A stretch of DNA of 64,000 bases. Source: Acanthococcus lagerstroemiae (Eukaryota > Arthropoda > Insecta > Hemiptera > Eriococcidae). Both the position numbers and the translations under genes were made by a program. The notes beneath the pieces are model-generated. The model saw nothing but the letters and a program-made list of their open reading frames with translations, did not search any database and was not told the origin of the DNA. The stretch is taken from positions 8,928,001-8,992,000 of the forward strand of contig CM063106.1 of NCBI GenBank assembly GCA_031841125.1, in the 5' to 3' direction. Positions 1 through 11,159 of this stretch are shown piece after piece. Position 1 is the stretch's first letter. Every line of letters starts with the position of its first letter.

Positions 1-1545
1 TCCCAATTCAGACTGATATGTTTTGAAATAGATAATACAAAAATCTGTAATGAAGCCGAAAAATACGTGATTTTATTCACGCGATCAATCTATTTTTGAG
101 AAATGCAAATCTGCCAGTACAAATTACAAACAGGTATTATTTCTGATCTGAAGGACTCGTTATCGTTAATTTGACCTCACTGATAATAGAAAGGCAGAAG
201 GTCGAAAAATATCTTATGTTAAAGGATGATATGATGTGCTCGGTATCATGTCCTCACTCATCATTCACGTGTAGAATGTATTATTCGAATTCGAACCTAT
301 GCTCAAATGTATGGTAAAATGAACACTGTACAGTGTATTTTGCCCTCGAATGAATTTAGATAAACGCAAATTTAAGAAAGGTAGACCGCACTGAGACTGA
401 TATTGAAAAATATGGGCGACCCCCTGGCCGCCATACAGCGGAAATTCCGAAGATATCACGTTTTCCTTTTACAGCACAAAGTCTTCTAGGCATTTCTTAT
501 GGGAATTCTTTCGTGTGACGTCACAACGGATGTTCCACACACTTGGTTTTCCTGCAAATTCTGGATAAACCATCCGTGTACTTTACTTTGTGGAATTTTC
601 GTCTCTAGCCTTCGTGTTTCGATCATATCTATGTTGTATTGTCATTAGTCTCTCGACTAGTAGGTTGCGTCTCTCCACTTTTTTTCTCTCCTGTGCTCTA
701 ATCTTTTCATTTCTGAGGAAGATTTACACTTTGTATCCGTCATTATCTGCTCTTCATAGCTCATTCTTTGCCTTGCTTTCCAGTTCTTTCCCTCAACCAT
801 TTCCTCTAGCAATAATAACAAAATATCTCCGGATGTCTTACAACTATATTACACTATAGATACACAACAATTTGAGATTTTAAAAAAAACCATAATGTGA
901 GAATATATGATTCTATATGTATTTTCAACGAGGAATTTAATGTCAATGTTAATTTTTTGATTATAGTTCATTTTTTCCTATCTCAAATGGAAATTTTAGT
1001 TGATGATACTATACTAATCGAACAACTATTATGCTGGCAGTATATCCGTATCAGTGTAGCTATTCGTGGATGACAAAAAAGAATAAAAAGTGACAATGTT
1101 AATTTCGAGTATGGAAAATGAGAGGTTCTCGAGGGAAATAGTTAACGCCATCGTATTCAGCATTCAAAATACAGCTAAAATCATATAATCTCATCTCACT
1201 GTTTTTTTTATGCTGTTGTGTAGATTCCAAATTTTTATTTTCCTTCCTATTGCCCGCCGAGCTCCAAGCCGAACTGCAGTACCCGTGGGGCGTGATAGTT
1301 GCATAACCCCCACCCGGATCTCATCGGTCACTGTACCTACAACCAGGGCTTTTTTTGTGGAGGCACGTGGGGGCACATAGTGCCCCCAAAGAAAATTTCG
1401 AAAATATCGAAAAATCGCCATAAAAACTGGAAAAAAAACGAAAGAATTTGATTATCCAAACTTGTTTTAAACTCTCCCAAGTCCAAAAATTCTAAAAATG
1501 TCAACATCCTTCTGGATCTGAATATATTTACTTTCAATACGCAGG
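1..1545. other. Unassigned AT-rich DNA
   Basis: I see no gene, no splice-flanked coding segment and no repeat with recognisable ends here. Short open frames exist but have low-complexity, non-protein-like composition. Confidence 0.5.
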
Positions 1546-1990
1546 GGTTAGCCAGTATGGAGAGGGTACTAGAATTCGAATGGGCCACCCGTAAAATTAA
1601 CTTCGATATTTTTGGATTATCAGAAACGAGGAAAAGCGGGGAAAATTGCAAAAAAGAGAGAACGGTACTTACTTCTTTTACTCCGGTCACACAAAAGGTT
1701 ACAGAGTAATAGGTTTTTATATCCATAAAAGACTGGTAAATAAAATTACAGAGGTGAGAAGTATTTCGGAGAGAATAAGTCTTTTGAAACTTGCGTTAGA
1801 CAGTAAAACAAAATTGTTATTAATTCAAGATACTCCCCCACAATACAGGCAGGCGATAAAGAAATAGAGGAGTTTTATGCATTTCTACAAAAAAAAAAAA
1901 ACCACAGGACGAGAGAGAGTATTACACAATATTTACGCACGACCTAAACGCACAATTGGGCAAAGAATATTTTTTTATCGAGGGCTTAAT
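1546..1990 (+). pseudogene. LINE endonuclease relic (RTE-like)
   Basis: This is a decayed fragment of an AP-type endonuclease domain of a non-LTR retrotransposon. Around 1585-1640 one frame reads NFDIFGLSETRK, the usual endonuclease 'NFDI.GLSETR' segment. After a frameshift, another frame (about 1646-1864) reads FFYSGH, GFYIHKRLVNKITE and then the start of the next strand and helix. A poly-A tract near 1888-1900 breaks the frame again, after which EFYAF-like and THNWAK-like remnants follow. No reverse transcriptase follows. It is a dead 5' fragment. The clade call (RTE or a relative) is an inference from motif wording only. Confidence 0.6.
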
Positions 1991-3663
1991 TTTTAAAAAT
2001 TCTACTTTTTACGCTCTTTCCAACGATATTAATACCTAACTCATTTTGTCAACAAATGTCGCTTGGGAGGTTTTTGTTTACCAGTGTAAAAAACTAGTAT
2101 CATTAATTAAAAATTGAGAGCCTCCTTTCCCTACACCACGGTCATTGAATTATAAAATTATCCTAAAATTATCATCCCCTAAAACGAAACAACGTTCTGG
2201 CTAAGCTTTTTGGGTTTCACGGAAAATTTCTTTCTACTGGTCCTCTCTATAGTATCGATGGGCCTTTTACGCGTTCATTTGCTCTGTTCTGGAAAACTTC
2301 ATGCTAGGCCTCGCTAGGCGTTCATTATAATGTAAAAACGTGATTTTCAAACGTTTCTCAATCTGATTTTTGCAAACAAAAAAAAAACTTGTCCTAATCT
2401 TACTTTAATGTCTATAAGCTACCGATTTTAGTTTGAATTTACCTAGAAAATAAATCTCAGACGTATTGGTGACGAAATATAAATCGCGTTTCTCCATTCG
2501 AAAGTACAGTGTTATTTATGGTTGGACGTCTGAGAAAACGGATCATCTTTTAACGTTACTTGCGAAGCACTTTTATCGAATACTATACCCGAATTCCTTT
2601 CACGATTCCAGTTTCTTCTGTAAGACCTTGCTGGAATCTTGAAGACGTTCCACACACCGCTAGGTCATCCTTCAGCGACGTTTTAAAGCTACCGTTTCTT
2701 GCTGACATTTGTGCAGATCGAAAGTACTCGTATCATCATCATGAACTATCACCGTATCTGGAATAAAGAACAAAATTTGAAGAATACTCATTACCTTCTC
2801 ATTTTTTGAAACATGAAAAATTTCTTCAAGAATGTACGTCCATATATTTGCTCAAATTATTGGCAAAATTCCTTGAATAAATAATCGAATAAATAATCAG
2901 TGAATTACTCAGTAACTTACGGCAAAGGCGATTGGACAATTTTGATAGCTCATGAATACGTAGGACTTCATCTAAATCCAGTCTCTCAGCTGCGGTAAGC
3001 TATTCAGAACATCTGCATTCAGAGCATGAGATTTTTATGAAAGTTATATGATAGAATAATGGAATTTTGAACTGAAATTAGGCTCACCTTTTTCTATACA
3101 GGGAAACGAAAGAACGATCTACTACTTCCTTTTTGTTGATAATAATTACAACTATAGATATATAGTATGTATGGCACACACGGATCCTTGTGCATAAGAT
3201 TATCCGTTGAATCACCGGTACTGTTTCCAACATTTCCAATTTCTATATAATGAGAATCAAAAATTGTATTCGAAATATTTATCAGCGAATGAGAAACTTC
3301 TGCGGCACATATTGAACAATTGAACTCATTTCACAGTGCATACCATTATTAACGAATTACGAACTGAATCTTTCCTCTCTTTACTAAATAATTTGAAAAA
3401 CAAAGTATATCTAGCTATGCTACCTACCTACGACAAATTTATCGCAAAAAACCGGCAACGATAGATAACAGATGATAAGAAAACCTCACTACTACACTCA
3501 AACGACATACACGGATTTACAATGCCACACCATAGTAGCTATTGTTTATAAACAGAAGTCTCAAAAAACGGACCATCTATCAATGTTACTTAAAGTACAT
3601 TTTTAACAATAGTTAATAATGTTATTATCTTGAATGTATAATATATTAATATTATGAATAATG
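1991..3663. other. Unassigned DNA with a diffuse duplication
   Basis: No gene is supported. About 2517-2565 and 3560-3605 resemble each other (AACGGA.CATCT.....GTTACTT), so an old duplicated segment is likely. Positions 1985-2075 resemble the interior of the MITE family seen at 7005-7259 and 9542-9793 (TTCTACTTTTTACG, CTCATTTTGT), but without clear ends. Confidence 0.35.
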
Positions 3664-3670
3664 CCCAAGC

Positions 3671-4039
3671 CACGGCCACCTCTATAGAAGGCCATATAAG
3701 CTAATGTGACAACACTGAATTCGACCTACTACGTTTCGGTGTGCGAGCGGCAAAGTGTAACGGTACCGCACTTCGTCCTCTATCCGACTTTTAATTTTCA
3801 AACAATCGCTACTTGTTCCACAATGAACCGATTCCATTGAGAGTTGGCTCAAAAAATCGAAAATCGTTTGCTCTTTAAATTATTTTCTCTTCAATTTTTT
3901 CGCGAAACTCACTGTATTCGCAAAAGAACCGATTATTCGTATTTTTCAAAGTTTTTTCCATAACAACATGTGTGAACATAGACCTTCACGCAGCGTTGCC
4001 AAACATCTAGTTATACGGCCTTCTATAGAGGTGGCCGTG
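3671..4039. mobile_element. MITE with long terminal inverted repeats and 7-bp target duplication
   Basis: The left end CACGGCCACCTCTATAGAAG (3671-3690) is repeated as its reverse complement at 4020-4039, and the similarity extends inward for about 50 bp. The element is flanked by the direct repeat CCCAAGC at 3664-3670 and 4040-4046. It encodes no protein. The 7- to 8-bp duplication fits a hAT-, P- or Mutator-type transposase acting in trans, but I cannot assign the superfamily. Confidence 0.75.
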
Positions 4040-4511
4040 CCCAAGCACAAAAAAAAAAAAAAAGAAGAGGAATTAGTCTGTACTCTGTACTCAAGATTAC
4101 TAGAATCTCTAGTAACCTTGCTCTGTACTCTGTAAAAGTTTACCCCAGCCCACAACGAAGGATTAAGTAGATACTTGTTCACAAATTAGATCAATATTAA
4201 TTGCTGCTCGAATCTTTGAACGGTTTAGTGCTTTTATAGAAATAATTTGTCGTGTAGACCAATAGGGTCCTCTGTGAAAACGGGGATAACTGTCCAGGTG
4301 TCCAACTAAAAATCCTGAAATAGGATAACAGAACAAGTAAAAACAAATGAATTAAATTTATAAAGTTTTATCGTTATGTACTTATGTATTTGTATACTAA
4401 ACATATAACACGTATTAAGTATTCTTACTTTGCAGCTATTGTAAGTGGAGAACTTTTATCATTTACAACTGGTCAACTGCTTGCAGCAAGCTAACAGGAA
4501 GATATTCTGCT

Positions 4512-5186
4512 ATGGATAGTAGCCAAGAAGCAACAGGTATAGATCCATATACAGAAATAGAAGGCATAGATATATCCCACTACCAAGGAAATATAGATTG
4601 GAGTCTATGCACCCCTGAAAATACAGGTATAAAATTTGTTATCCATAAAGCAACTGAAGGAGCCACCTATCAGGATCCTCAATTTGTAAAAAACTGGCAG
4701 GCTATGAAAGCAAATGGATTTCAAGTAGGTGCCTACCACTTTCTATGTTTTGGTAGCAGTGAACCAAAAGCGCAAATGGATAACTTTATAAAAACGTTAA
4801 AACAAGTAGGAGCATGGGATCAAAACACCATACTAGTGCTGGATATAGAAGAACGGCCTAAGTCAGATTATAGGCTAGTAGCTGGTTCAACAGAATTTTG
4901 TGCTAGAGAGATCCAGCGTGTTACAGGTTTTTATCCATATATTTATACGAGACAAAACTTCTGGAATACGCATGTATCAAAGACACCTGATATCGTAGCA
5001 AAATGTCCTTTATGGATTGCCCGATATAGAGAAAAAGCACCATCACCAGAGGAGTTACCAAATGGTTGGACCAAATGGGACATGTGGCAATATACTTGTA
5101 AAGGAACAGTGCCAGGCATTACAAAAGATGTTCATCTTAATAAAATGCGCACCTTTGTAAATAGCTCGACAGATTTTAACCCTTGA
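4512..5186 (+). CDS. GH25 lysozyme (muramidase), bacterial type, probably horizontally acquired
   Basis: It encodes an intact 224-residue glycoside hydrolase family 25 domain, which cleaves the beta-1,4 N-acetylmuramic acid/N-acetylglucosamine bond of peptidoglycan. Visible family signatures are GIDISHYQG (18-26, Asp20), VIHKATEGATYQDP (43-56), GAYHF (73-77), LVLDIEE (108-114, with the acidic pair Asp111 and Glu113), YIYTRQNFW (143-151), PLWIARY (166-172) and WDMWQYT (189-195), then DVHLN (206-210). The length matches a bare GH25 domain; there is no signal peptide or cell-wall-binding module at the chosen ATG. The frame stays open upstream to 4419, and a splice-acceptor-like site (TTACTTTGCAG, ending at 4435) precedes the ATG, so a 5' exon is possible. 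The GGAAG at 4497-4501 could equally be a relic bacterial ribosome site. A 16S rRNA relic lies 1.4 kb downstream. The domain call is firm; the bacterial origin is inference. Confidence 0.93.
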   Translation: MDSSQEATGIDPYTEIEGIDISHYQGNIDWSLCTPENTGIKFVIHKATEGATYQDPQFVKNWQAMKANGFQVGAYHFLCFGSSEPKAQMDNFIKTLKQVGAWDQNTILVLDIEERPKSDYRLVAGSTEFCAREIQRVTGFYPYIYTRQNFWNTHVSKTPDIVAKCPLWIARYREKAPSPEELPNGWTKWDMWQYTCKGTVPGITKDVHLNKMRTFVNSSTDFNP

Positions 5187-6098
5187 TACACAAATATAAT
5201 GTCTGATTGTAGTTTTTACGTTTTTAGCTTTAATTTTATTTCATATTTATGTTTGGCTAGGAAATAGGGTTTAAAGGAACCAGTTAAAAATGTAGCAAAA
5301 TTAGTCAAAATATACTATATAGAGTTAATCAATTTTGCTTGTGTTACACGAATGGGTAAAATGTTTTGCTTGCTCCACTGTCTTTGGATTTAAGTAGATA
5401 ATTTCAACTTTGCTGTTAAGTTAAATGGTTTATTCAACCTTAACCATACATATAAATTAAGTTAAAATAATTAAGAATAAAGCAAGTAAGCAAACTTGAG
5501 CCAGATAGCTAAAGAGATTCCCCTTATTCACTAATTCATAAGTACACTGCGATAGCTCTCTAGGTATATCTTTTAACGCAAACTTCCCCATTGACCTGAA
5601 CAGCCAAAATGTCCCCCCCCCCCCATTTGTTGGACAATATCTAAACCAGTACTCCCCTCGGGAAATGACCTTTCATGGTCATCTATTAGAATGTACATCA
5701 TCTTATTCTATCATCTACTGTTATATGATGCACCACGCAATGCATATCATGTATAAATGTGCACACTATGGTGCCAATGTAAGCCATTTGTATGCTACTT
5801 TTTTTGCTTGATCAAACAGCAGCCCAAAAATCAAGCCCTGCTTAAAAAGTTACTGCAAAGAGACCTTACAGCTGGAAAAACAGAAGCCGTCTTGTAGTTT
5901 CCATTCAACTGTTTATTATTTGCTTTTTTAGCTCTAAGCTACGCTCTTTAATAGCAACTTTTTACAAGGGTCGTTTTCTGTAGCATTGTCATACCGCTGC
6001 ACAGGTAGGCTATATCAAGCAACCAACTACAAATTTAGCAAAATTAGTAGGATTATTATGATATTATGGAGCTATGTCTAAGTAAAAGTAAAGCAGTA
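5187..6098. other. Spacer between lysozyme and 16S relic, possibly bacterial DNA
   Basis: There is no intact gene. A short phrase TAGCAAAATTAGT occurs at about 5292 and again at about 6038 in similar surroundings. One frame at about 5808-5897 reads LIKQQPKNQALLKKLLQRDL and ends at a TAG; it looks like the amphipathic C-terminal tail of a lost protein but matches nothing I know. Because the tract is bracketed by a bacterial-type gene and a 16S fragment, it may be decayed bacterial DNA. A C-run lies at about 5612-5623. Confidence 0.35.
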
Positions 6099-6370
6099 TA
6101 CCCGTTGAAGATTTTCCCACTAAAAACATGAAAATCTAGTTGCGCTGCGTACACGTATTAGAGTGGAAATGCCACTACGACCTTTTGTCTTTTCAAAGAA
6201 AACGCACGCGCATGGAATGCGAATGTCAGTGGCGCTACGCCGACGACGTATCTTTACTACCACTCTTGCATCTAACCCCGTTTTATATACAGAGCTCATC
6301 AATGTAGTAGTGGAAGTGGTTTTCCGAATGCGTTCCACTTGGATACGCACATCAAAATCTTCAACGGGTA
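6099..6370. repeat. 272-bp element with perfect 17-bp terminal inverted repeats
   Basis: TACCCGTTGAAGATTTT at 6099-6115 is repeated as its exact reverse complement at 6354-6370. The interior also contains matching segments (CGCTGCGTACACGTATTAGAGTGGAA on one side against TTCCACTTGGATACGC on the other), so it could fold back on itself. The small open frames on both strands are by-products of the inverted structure. It could be an insect MITE or a bacterial palindromic repeat carried in with the neighbouring tract. Confidence 0.6.
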
Positions 6371-6629
6371 TCTACAAACAACCTCCATTACTGAAAAATA
6401 AATTTTTTGTATCTATTTAAGAATAGATGGAATACATGTTGAAAACCTCCTTCTATAGGCATTTTAGACCAATGAGTAAATTAACCACATACCATTTAGT
6501 ATTGGTATAACTGGTAAAATAAAAGTGAAAATATAGAAAGCTGTAAAATAGTAGCAATGTTTAAAAAGAGGGGAAAATACTATTTTGAAATAAGTGCGGT
6601 AAGAAGAGAGGAATAGTACTCACGCTATC

Positions 6630-6752
6630 AAAGAGATATTCCAGTCGCACACCTTCGGGTACGGCTACCTTTGTTACAATTTAGCCCCAGTCGCTGGTCT
6701 AACACTAGAGTCATACAGCTACTTTACTAACACTAAACAGCTCCTTTTACTT
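6630..6752 (-). pseudogene. Decayed 3' end of a bacterial 16S rRNA gene
   Basis: Read on the plus strand, 6644-6700 follows the reverse complement of the 16S 3' terminus: TTCCAG.CGCAC, CTTCGGGTACGGCTACCT, TTGTTAC, then TTAGCCCCAGTCGCTGGT. The minus strand therefore carries the conserved GTAACAAGGTAGCCGTACC region and ends in a damaged anti-Shine-Dalgarno tail near 6630. There are several indels and transitions, and a small internal duplication around 6700-6750 (CTAACACTA twice; CAGCT.CTTTTAC). The TTAGCCCCAGT wording is, as I remember it, typical of Bacteroidetes rather than Proteobacteria (usually TTCACCCCAGT). The fragment stops where the hAT-like element begins. It is a pseudogene in insect DNA, not a functional rRNA. 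Confidence 0.8.
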
Positions 6753-6762
6753 ATGGCCGGTC

Positions 6763-8244
6763 GAGGGCTGCGATGTTTAAAACGACGCGTTGTTTTAAAA
6801 CGTTTAAAACTTTTAAAACAACGAAAAAAACAAAAACATATTATAAACAAAAAAAAAAAAGTTTTTCAAAAGAAATTTTATTACTTTGAAGCTTTATTTT
6901 GAACATTTAAAAAGATAACTAATACAAAACAAGCAGCTAAAATAGCTGCTGGAAGAGGGTCGGCTTGGGACTGAAAAATTAGAGACTATGTAGTTGCTAT
7001 AGTTGGATGCTGTTAAAGCGTAAGGGAACTAACCAGCAAAATCTGTTTTTTGAGAGCACGTGATTTGAAGTTCAAGAGCCACTATATGACATAGCGTTTC
7101 CTGATAAGCTTTTTTCAACGTGAGTAGTGCAAGTACACATAATATTTGAATCGGAGGCCCAATTTTGAAAAAATTCTACTTTTTACGTTCTTTCCAACAA
7201 TACTAATAACTCATTTTGTTCACCAATGTTGGTTGGTTCCCTTACGCTTAACATCGTCCAAGTGTAGTGAATGTTCGAAAATGATGTCCAAAAATGCAAA
7301 AATTCAGAAACCTTGATAAAATATAGGTACTTCTAAAATACCAAATATGCAATTATATTGAAATATTATGCAAAAATAAAGAATTTCAAATAGGGCTCAT
7401 TTCACTTAGAATTTCATGTTTCTCAAAGATATCTTCAAAATGTTTGATTTGATTCGATTCACAAAGTAAAAGGTAGGTGGGCAGTGAACAAACTAGACAG
7501 TAGACACAAAACTGAGATGACAAAAAAAAAAAAAAAAAAGCTACCTTGCAGTCTTGCAGATAGCGAGATAGTAAGAGGGTGTTTGCTATGTTTTATGTTA
7601 TATGATATATGATGTTGTTTGCTCGTATGGAAATTTTACTACATTCATTGACTAGCTGATTAGTCAATATAATGAGCTGTTCGCTAGCTTCATCGCTATA
7701 ACTTCCTACACTGGTATTGTTAAAACAAAACCAAATCTGAAAAATGTTGAAGCTTTGAAGCTAATATTCAAGACACAGTACCAACGTCTATTATCTGAAT
7801 AACCGTACCCAGTCGCGTATATCAAGGATGAAATTGGGGGAGGGGGGTCCAAACTGAAAAAAAAAATTAATATGGGCGATAGTGCAGACAGGGGGAAGGG
7901 GGCGCAAGTAGATTATATAAAATTGAAGTTGCCAAGGAGGCGGGGTCTAGACCCCCTGGACCCCACCCCTCCCCAAATACGCCAGTGACCGTACCTACAA
8001 TATGTAACTGTAAGTCTGTAACCCATAATAATCAATGATGTTGAAATCATGAATAAAAAAGATTGAAAATTCATGAAATTGTTTTTAAACCGTTTTAAAC
8101 AGGTTTCTTTTTGTTTTAAACGTGTTTAAAACATTGGTATTTGCAAATATTCAATTGCGTTTTAAAACAATAAAAACGTTTTAAACATAAAAACTGTTTA
8201 TTTGTTTTTTCCCCCAAAAAACAAAACGTTTTTCTGTAGTTTTG
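6763..8244. mobile_element. Non-autonomous hAT-like element, 8-bp target duplication
   Basis: GGCCGGTC is present at 6755-6762 and again at 8245-8252, bracketing 1482 bp. The ends (GAGGGCTGCGA, and the reverse complement CAAAACTACAG) agree if G/A transitions are allowed, and both subterminal regions are crowded with TTTAAAAC / GTTTTAAA motifs (6776-6830 and 8082-8230), a common hAT arrangement. No transposase frame is present. A separate MITE is nested inside it at 7005-7259. Confidence 0.75.
7005..7259. mobile_element. MITE, family A copy 1 (nested in hAT-like element)
   Basis: Terminal inverted repeats of about 30 bp: GCGTAAGGGAACTAACCA at the left and its near reverse complement GGTTGGTTCCCTTACGC at the right. 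The interior (TTGAGAGCACGTGATTTGAAG, CTACTTTTTACGTTCTTTCC) matches the copy at 9542-9793 in the opposite orientation. Confidence 0.65.
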
Positions 8245-8655
8245 GGCCGGTCTAACATAAGCCGTCTAAAGCGCTCAGGCTCAGTGTATTTTACGCTTTT
8301 TACGATTAGATGGACTGCTTCCAGCTACCCGTTCCCCAAGGTCTGCCAGTTCAGTTTGTTTCCATCTCGGAATGCTTAAAAAAGACTTAAAGATATTTGA
8401 GTTTTAAGACCTTTTTCACAAGACATTTTTCAGTATTTCTGTTATCAGAAAAGTGTTTAGACTTTAGATGATGCGATAGGATGCGATTACGTGAAAAAAG
8501 ATTGCTCCTATTCAATATTAAATTAATCTAATTTAAGTTTTGAACATCTTTTGTAATTATTTTGTGGGTGACTTGGTGAGCGGCGTAGAATTTGAAATTC
8601 ACATTCGAGTGTACTTTATTTCCAAGCTATGTTTTATATTCATTGATCATCGTAA

Positions 8656-9405
<750 letters not shown>

Positions 9406-9541
9406 GGCAAGAAGACAAAACTGTTGAACGGTCTGATATTGAGTAATGAGACAGGTGCCATATCGCCTAGGGACCTAGCCCGGTTCATTTTTGTGGTTGG
9501 CGTTCATTCTTCGTATGTGGATCTTGATAAACTCGAAGCGG

Positions 9542-9793
9542 ATATGGGCGCTATTCAGCAAAAGGGAACCAACCAACATTGATGAACAAAATGAGAGTAT
9601 CGTTGGAAAGAGCGTAAAAAGTAGAATTTTTCAAAATTGGGCCCCCGATTCAAAAATGTCTACTCACGTTGAAAAAAGCTTATCAGTAAACGCTATGTCA
9701 TACAGTTTCTACATGGCTCTTGAACTTCGAATCATGTGTTCTCAAAAAGCAGATTTTGCTAGTTGGTTCCCTTTTGCTGAATAGCGTCCATAT
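9542..9793. mobile_element. MITE, family A copy 2, downstream of Dpm1
   Basis: The left end ATATGGGCGCTATTCAGCAA and the right end (reverse complement ATATGGACGCTATTCAGCAA) differ at one base; the repeats continue through AAGGGAACCAAC. The interior is the inverted counterpart of 7005-7259. It probably lies in the Dpm1 3' untranslated region; candidate polyadenylation motifs AATAAA occur at about 9910 and 9961. Confidence 0.7.
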
Positions 9794-9799
9794 GGCTAT

Positions 9800-11159
9800 A
9801 TATTTTAATTATCGTTCGTTCATTCGAAAATTGCATTTTCCCCGTGATATTTGTATCTGCGGTTTAATTTTTACTTTCATACTTTCTACGGGATCATATT
9901 TTTCAACGAATAAAAGACACGCTATTCTTGATGTTTTATTACATGCGATATTCAACGAAAAATAAATAAGTCAAAACCAGAGTAAAATGATTGTAGACTA
10001 GAGACTAAGTTAATGGAATGTGCTTAGGTTTAAGAAGTAGGATAGATGGTTAAGTACTCGACTCGGGATGAAGTTTGGAATGGGTGGGCGAGAATCAGTA
10101 GCATATAACCAACGATGGTTAGACACAAAATGTCTTCGACAAGCTACACGTTTTCAACTAGAAAATACGAGCGGATGTTTAGAATTGTACACCAAAAGTA
10201 ATCCTCAGATAAATTAACTTCACCAACCTGTGTTCAGAAAAGGGGTAAGACTCGAGAATTAAGTTTGAATTTTGAATTAGTACCTATTGTAGTCACTTTA
10301 ACATTTTTTATCACGGCCCACCAAACACCAAAGAAAAATTAATGGAATCGATGATGTTCAACCCATCAGACAGCCAGCGAATACGAATGTTCAGATAACA
10401 ATGTTATGCTATTCTATAAAAGAATACTGGGCAGGAAGACACGAGGAACAAGCTAAAACTGGAAAACAAACTTGAAAGGACACAATGTCATTGAGGTTGA
10501 GAACAACTTATGAAATATCGACACCACGGGTGTTAATAGAAAACAATTTTTAAAAAGCTAACGGGGACCGCAGAAATTCTGGAAGTACATTTTCAATGCT
10601 TCTAGTATGTTTAAATGTGCAGGGAGTTAACACGGAACCAAAAAGAGTTGAAAACAAATCACATATAGTATTGAAGTCCTTCTCCTGGACATTCTTCTGC
10701 GTAATTTAAAAAAGTGAGTTCCCCTCCCTACCCCGTGCTGAATATACTCGAAGGTATGTAAGATAGTGGAGGGGAGGCACCCTGACTTGCCCAGTGATGA
10801 AATTCCAGTTTAAAAATCAGAAGTTCATGTTCTGAAATGTTAACGGGCTAAAATTACAAATCTCGGTTTCAAACCATGTAACGCTAAATGCTTTCCGGCT
10901 ATTACCAGCAAAAAAGAAGCGGGTTAAATCGTACACCCTACGAACGGATTTGATTCGTTAACACAACATTACACTTAAAAATACGAAATTCAAAAACAGC
11001 ACAGCTAGAATATTAAGATTTAATGGTAACCGAAGTACGTACAGAACTCCATTTGGAAAAAATAAATAATAAATAACATTATGTACATTAAACTAGTGTC
11101 ATGATAGAATAAATTATGCGAAATAAACGTAGAACCAGCTCAGCCGTTTCGAAGCGGTT
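9800..11159. other. Intergenic DNA between Dpm1 and the minus-strand gene
   Basis: No gene, RNA or bounded repeat is recognised. It should contain the 3' untranslated ends of the two converging genes. Confidence 0.5.

Noticed and set aside
6120..6420. Overlapping open frames of 76 and 85 codons on opposite strands
   Set aside because: They lie within and follow the inverted symmetry of the 272-bp element, and have Arg/Thr-rich composition with no domain.
8253..8400. Continuation of the 16S rRNA beyond the hAT-like element
   Set aside because: A short CTTCCAGCT match near 8320 is suggestive, but the highly conserved GGCGGTGTGTAC region that should follow is absent.
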